Shown here: positions 5,783 through 8,703 of the stretch, one piece after another
Layout: every line of letters begins with the position of its first letter
Numbering within the stretch: the stretch's first letter is position 1
Assembly: GCA_013214985.1 (NCBI GenBank)
Contig: JABSRY010000070.1
Coordinates: 1-8,703, forward strand
Direction of reading: 5' to 3'
DNA length: 8,703 bases
Origin: Hyphomicrobiales bacterium
Lineage (GTDB): Bacteria; Pseudomonadota; Alphaproteobacteria; Rhizobiales; OSC116
Notes under the pieces: model-generated
What the model saw: the letters and a program-made list of their open reading frames with translations, nothing else
The model's database searches: none
Told to the model about the DNA's origin: nothing
Program-made: the position numbers and the translations under genes

Positions 5783-6517
5783 TTACTTATCATTGTCATT
5801 ACCAAAATCATATTTAACGGTACCTTTTTTAATTTCTCCAAAAAGAAATCGATAAATATTATACTTTGTATAACCATATATGGTTTTGAAATACCCGTTT
5901 TGAGCTAACCGACGCATATTAAATATAAAGGATAAGGGCAACATTTGAAATTTGACTTCTGGATGTTGATAGGCTTTTTTACTGTATTCTACATCTTCAT
6001 TAATATCTAGCTCTACATTGAAACCGCCAATTTTGTTGTGTGCTGTTTTCGTCGATATAATACAGGCACCAATAATGGTGGGGAAAAACCATTTAGTGAT
6101 CCATAGACCAGCATTAAAAATAAATGAAACAAAACGTTCAGTTTTTGTACCTGTGCTAACGTCCATATAAACACCACCAACATCCACTTGGTTTTGTTTG
6201 AGAATAGAGTCTAACTTTGAAAGGAAATCGGTTCTGATTCTGCTATCGGCATCTAGAAAAATTAAATTTTCTGAAATCGCAATTTCTTCACCTTTATTTC
6301 GACCAAGACTAAGACCTTTTTGTTCAGTAATTACAGTTTTTAAACTTTTAAAATCACTTCTATATGTATTTGAAATGTCAATAGTTTTGTCAATGCTATT
6401 AGCATCTGAAATTATCACTTCGAAATTTTGAAATGATTGGTTCTTTAAATCGTTCAATAAGTTTGGAAGATTTTTTTCTTCGTTTAAAGTAATAATAATA
6501 ATGCTGAATTTGGACAC
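5783..6517 (-). CDS. Family 2 glycosyltransferase (GT-A fold), first gene of the operon
   Basis: A 244-residue inverting-type glycosyltransferase acting on the cytoplasmic membrane face. The N-terminus FSIIIITLNEEKNL is the classic GT2 nucleotide-binding start, with EVIISDA (D38) as the first acidic site and FLDADS (DAD at 89-91) as the metal/nucleotide-binding DxD. ED at 174-175 is the likely catalytic acidic pair. NMRRLAQNGY (200-209) resembles the downstream RR/GY-type acceptor motif. There is no strong transmembrane tail, only hydrophobic patches around 130-152, so it is probably membrane-associated rather than integral. No ATG start exists in frame: TAG lies upstream, then TTG (6520) and GTG (6517). 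The GTG is preferred because AAGGA at 6525-6529 sits 7 bases before it, against 4 for the TTG. It may transfer the heptose made by its operon, possibly to a lipid or growing glycan. Donor and acceptor are unknown. Confidence 0.82.
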   Translation of the reverse strand: MSKFSIIIITLNEEKNLPNLLNDLKNQSFQNFEVIISDANSIDKTIDISNTYRSDFKSLKTVITEQKGLSLGRNKGEEIAISENLIFLDADSRIRTDFLSKLDSILKQNQVDVGGVYMDVSTGTKTERFVSFIFNAGLWITKWFFPTIIGACIISTKTAHNKIGGFNVELDINEDVEYSKKAYQHPEVKFQMLPLSFIFNMRRLAQNGYFKTIYGYTKYNIYRFLFGEIKKGTVKYDFGNDNDK

Positions 6518-6524
6518 CAATTTT

Positions 6525-6529
6525 TCCTT
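6525..6529 (-). promoter_or_regulatory. Ribosome-binding site deciding a GTG start
   Basis: AAGGA on the minus strand lies 7 bases upstream of GTG (6517) and 4 bases upstream of TTG (6520). Normal spacing favours GTG, which gives the common N-terminus M-S-K-F-S-I-I-I. Confidence 0.55.
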
Positions 6530-6555
6530 ATGGTCATCTGCCTAAATAATTGTCA

Positions 6556-6586
6556 ATTATATAGTGATGATTGGTTTTAATGTCAA
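6556..6586 (-). promoter_or_regulatory. Sigma70-type promoter of the heptose operon
   Basis: On the minus strand a consensus -35 box TTGACA (6586-6581) is followed after 17 bases by TATATA (6563-6558), or after 19 bases by a perfect TATAAT (6561-6556). Transcription would begin near 6550, giving a leader of roughly 30 bases before the GTG at 6517. No other comparably good promoter was seen in the short gaps inside the operon, so all six genes may depend on it. Confidence 0.6.
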
Positions 6587-6598
6587 TATAATGACATT
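6579..6598. promoter_or_regulatory. Perfect inverted repeat over the -35 box, likely operator
   Basis: AATGTCA (6579-6585), six bases ATATAA, then TGACATT (6592-6598) form a 20-base site with perfect 7-base arms. The left arm contains the -35 box of the operon promoter. A further TGTCA half-site starts at 6551, exactly 30 bases (about three helical turns) from the one at 6581. This arrangement suits a dimeric repressor or activator. The factor is unknown; the LysR gene at the right edge is one candidate only by proximity. Confidence 0.45.
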
Positions 6599-6694
6599 TT
6601 TTGAGTCAAATTAATTGGGCATTTACGCTATTTACATTCGATAAGAGATGCGTCATCCTAATTACAAAAATGTGGTTATTTTTGAAAGTGATAT

Positions 6695-8503
6695 ATGGCT
6701 TATTTGCAAAATTGGGATAATAGTGTTTTTTACAAAAATATTGATGATGAAAAAATTAGTTCAGATATTGAGGCTTTAAAATTACAGATAGATCAGCTAA
6801 ATGAAGATTCAAAAACATTTGTTGATTACCTATCCGCTGATGAATTGCCTAACTGGGGCACATCTATTGGTAATGAGTTGCAAGATATATTCTTGAAAAT
6901 GGATGATATTGAGCCTTCGATACATAATCTCTATGTTTTTGTAAACAGCATTGCGACCATTGATAATGAAAACGTTACGGCAAAGAAACTAATTTCTATT
7001 ATGCAGAGTTTATCCTCTGCTATGGGGCAGGCAATAGCGCCTGTTATGGTGTTTTTAGCACGAGTTGATGATGGTTTTATTAATCAATTATATGCTGAAG
7101 ATTTTATAACCCCATATAAATTTAAAATTGATTATAGGCGCGCGCATGTTGACCAATTGTTGCCTGTTGCGCAAGAAAATATGCTAACTGCGATGGCGCA
7201 AAGTGGTTTACATGCATGGGGTAATTTATATAAGGAATTATCGGGTACTATTACAGGGGTTGTGAATGGTGAAAGTTATGGTTTGGCCAAATTGTCGAAC
7301 ATGATTTCTGATAAAGATAGAAATGTTCGAGAGCAATCGTGGCACGCGATACAAAATGCTTGGTCTGGGCGAAGTGAAACGTCCGCAGCTATTTTAAATT
7401 CGATTAATGGATGGCGCATTGAAGCGCGTAAAAAGCGATCTGAAAAAACCGAATATCATTATTTGGACGAGGCGGTAAGAGACAGCCATATCAGCCGAAA
7501 AACTTTGGATGCCATGATGTCTGCCGTTCATAAACGCCGCGACGTTGGGCATAGAGCGCTTAAAGCCATGCAAAACCATTTAAAATACGATGATATGAAA
7601 CCGTGGGATCAGAGCGCGCCAGCACCTGTTAGCACATCTACACGTTATACGTTTGATGAGGCTATTGATTTGATTGCAAAATGTTTTGCTGAATTTAACC
7701 CCGAAATGGGTAAATTTGTAAAAATGATGGCCGAAAAAGGTTGGATTGACGCAGAGCCGACAGATAGCAGAATAACAGGGGCATATTGCACAGGGTTTAG
7801 CGAACCAAGAGAACCACGGGTGTTTATGACCTTTGAAGGCACGATGAGCAATGTTACGACTTTAGCCCATGAGCTTGGCCATGCTTGGCACGCTTGGATA
7901 ATGCGCGATATGCATCGTGCTAATACCCATTACCCAATGACATTAGCCGAGACGGCAAGTATTTTTGCAGAGAATTTGGTGCGCGATTATTTGTTTTCAA
8001 ATGCCAAAACCAATGATGAAAAGCTGAACCTTGCTTGGAGTGACGCGTCTTCGGCTTTTGTGATGCTTAATAATATTCCTGCTCGGTTTGATTTTGACCG
8101 TGCCTTTGTGGATGCCCGAATGAACGGGTTTGTGCCAGCGTTGGAACTTACTAAGTTAAACCAAGATGCCTGGGGAAAATGGTATGGCGATAGTTTGGCT
8201 GAATATGATGAATATTTTTGGGCAAGCAAATTACATTTTTCTATTTCGGGTATTGGTTTTTATAATTACCCTTATATATTTGGTTATTTATTCAGCCTTG
8301 GAGTTTATCAACTAAAAGATAAATTGGGCGATGGATTCAATGATTTATATACGGGATTGTTACGCGATACAGGCAATATGACGGCTGAACAAGTGGTGAT
8401 GAAGCATTTGGGCAAAGATATTGAAACCGAAGATTTTTGGAATAACAGTTTAGATATGGTAGAAAAAATGATTGCTGATTTTGAAGGTATCGAAGTTAGG
8501 TAA
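6695..8503 (+). CDS. pepF: M3-family oligoendopeptidase F, zinc metallopeptidase
   Basis: A cytoplasmic zinc peptidase that cleaves short peptides internally, part of peptide recycling. It has no signal peptide, and its 602 residues match the PepF/M3B length. The active site is HELGH (392-396) in TLAHELGHAWHAW: H392 and H396 bind zinc, E393 is catalytic, and E419 in LAETASIFAE is the probable third zinc ligand. The C-terminal stretch HFSISGIGFYNYPYIFGY (514-531) carries the His/Tyr residues that line the M3 substrate site. The N-terminal half (about 1-200) is the helical lobe that closes over the cleft and limits substrate size. It is transcribed away from the heptose operon and shows no functional tie to it. 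The downstream LysR start is only 24 bases away with no terminator seen, so the two may be co-transcribed. GC content rises along the gene. Confidence 0.9.
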   Translation: MAYLQNWDNSVFYKNIDDEKISSDIEALKLQIDQLNEDSKTFVDYLSADELPNWGTSIGNELQDIFLKMDDIEPSIHNLYVFVNSIATIDNENVTAKKLISIMQSLSSAMGQAIAPVMVFLARVDDGFINQLYAEDFITPYKFKIDYRRAHVDQLLPVAQENMLTAMAQSGLHAWGNLYKELSGTITGVVNGESYGLAKLSNMISDKDRNVREQSWHAIQNAWSGRSETSAAILNSINGWRIEARKKRSEKTEYHYLDEAVRDSHISRKTLDAMMSAVHKRRDVGHRALKAMQNHLKYDDMKPWDQSAPAPVSTSTRYTFDEAIDLIAKCFAEFNPEMGKFVKMMAEKGWIDAEPTDSRITGAYCTGFSEPREPRVFMTFEGTMSNVTTLAHELGHAWHAWIMRDMHRANTHYPMTLAETASIFAENLVRDYLFSNAKTNDEKLNLAWSDASSAFVMLNNIPARFDFDRAFVDARMNGFVPALELTKLNQDAWGKWYGDSLAEYDEYFWASKLHFSISGIGFYNYPYIFGYLFSLGVYQLKDKLGDGFNDLYTGLLRDTGNMTAEQVVMKHLGKDIETEDFWNNSLDMVEKMIADFEGIEVR

Positions 8504-8527
8504 TTGTAAAAAGCACTGAATTTTGTG

Positions 8528-8703
8528 ATGGATAGACGTTCGATAAAATTTGATTGGAACCGTGCTCGGGCGTTTTTAGTAACGGCGGAAGAAGGCTCGC
8601 TTTCGGCTGCCGCAAGGGCGCTTGGCATGACGCAGCCGACATTAAGCCGCCAAGTTAGCGCTTTGGAGAGTGAGCTTGATGTGGTGCTGTTTGATCGTGT
8701 GGG
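8528..8703 (+). CDS. LysR-type transcriptional regulator, N-terminal part (cut by window edge)
   Basis: Only the first 58 codons are present. FDWNRARAFLVTAEEGSL is followed by the winged helix-turn-helix SAAARALGMTQPTLSRQV (about residues 26-43), then ALESELDVVLFDRVG, the standard opening of LysR-family DNA-binding domains. The effector-binding domain lies beyond the window, so ligand and targets are unknown. ATG at 8528 is chosen; a GTG in another frame directly overlaps it at 8525-8527 plus one base and is not needed. The ribosome-binding site is weak. LysR proteins usually regulate themselves and neighbouring genes. The coding sequence is much richer in G and C than the heptose operon (40 of 60 bases in 8581-8640). 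Confidence 0.88.
   Translation, partial: MDRRSIKFDWNRARAFLVTAEEGSLSAAARALGMTQPTLSRQVSALESELDVVLFDRV

Larger units (their letters stand above)
6521..6694. other. Divergent intergenic region between the heptose operon and the peptidase gene
   Basis: It holds the operon promoter, the inverted repeat and the ribosome-binding site described separately. On the plus strand I found only a weak candidate promoter for the peptidase (TTGAGT at 6601-6606, 17 bases, TACGCT at 6624-6629) and a poor ribosome-binding site (GAAAGTG) before the ATG at 6695. Confidence 0.5.

Noticed and set aside
6601..6629. Plus-strand promoter for the peptidase (TTGAGT-17-TACGCT)
   Set aside because: The -10 box matches consensus at only three of six positions, too weak to list as a feature.
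8504..8527. Terminator between the peptidase and the LysR gene
   Set aside because: Only 24 bases with no stem-loop or T-run.
7394..8628. Minus-strand open frames inside and after the peptidase gene
   Set aside because: They lie antisense to a well-supported gene or the LysR start, show no motifs, and read as low-quality shadow translations.
1..8703. CRISPR array, tRNA or rRNA genes
   Set aside because: No regularly spaced repeats and no tRNA- or rRNA-like stretches were seen on either strand.

Overview
The window looks like a piece of a Gram-negative chromosome, probably from a low-GC alphaproteobacterium. The evidence is a GmhA/HddA/HddC-type heptose pathway, a helical-bimodular-type chemoreceptor remnant, an M3 oligoendopeptidase of about 600 residues, and a LysR N-terminus whose wording is typical of alphaproteobacteria. 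The order-level assignment is a guess from sequence style, not from a search.

Layout. Positions 1-76 look like the terminal end of an insertion sequence that runs off the left edge. It abuts a broken chemoreceptor gene on the minus strand (to 1047), which also carries an in-frame TAG at 433-435. A 255-base gene-free stretch (1048-1302) holds a strong, relatively GC-rich hairpin and some AT-rich palindromes. From 6517 down to 1303 six minus-strand genes form a tight operon: family 2 glycosyltransferase, DedA-family membrane protein, NAD-dependent sugar epimerase, a fused nucleotidyltransferase plus HAD phosphatase, a GHMP heptose kinase and a sedoheptulose-7-phosphate isomerase. Gaps are 12, 36, -4, 2 and 18 bases. 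A divergent intergenic region (about 175 bases) contains a near-consensus sigma70-type promoter for the operon, whose -35 box lies inside a perfect inverted repeat. On the plus strand follow an M3 oligoendopeptidase and, 24 bases later, the start of a LysR-type regulator cut by the right edge.

How the genes work together. The last three operon genes encode all four known steps from sedoheptulose 7-phosphate to a nucleotide-activated D-glycero-alpha-D-manno-heptose: isomerase (GmhA), C1 kinase (HddA), C7 phosphatase (GmhB domain) and nucleotidyltransferase (HddC domain). Two of these steps sit on one polypeptide. The epimerase could modify the activated sugar, the glycosyltransferase could transfer it, and the DedA protein (a family that includes polyprenyl-phosphate transporters) could serve the lipid-carrier side. 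The sequence supports a compact module for making and attaching a heptose-type sugar at the membrane, but the final acceptor is not visible here. Base composition is uneven: the glycosyltransferase/DedA part is very AT-rich, while the end of the peptidase gene and the LysR start are much richer in G and C.
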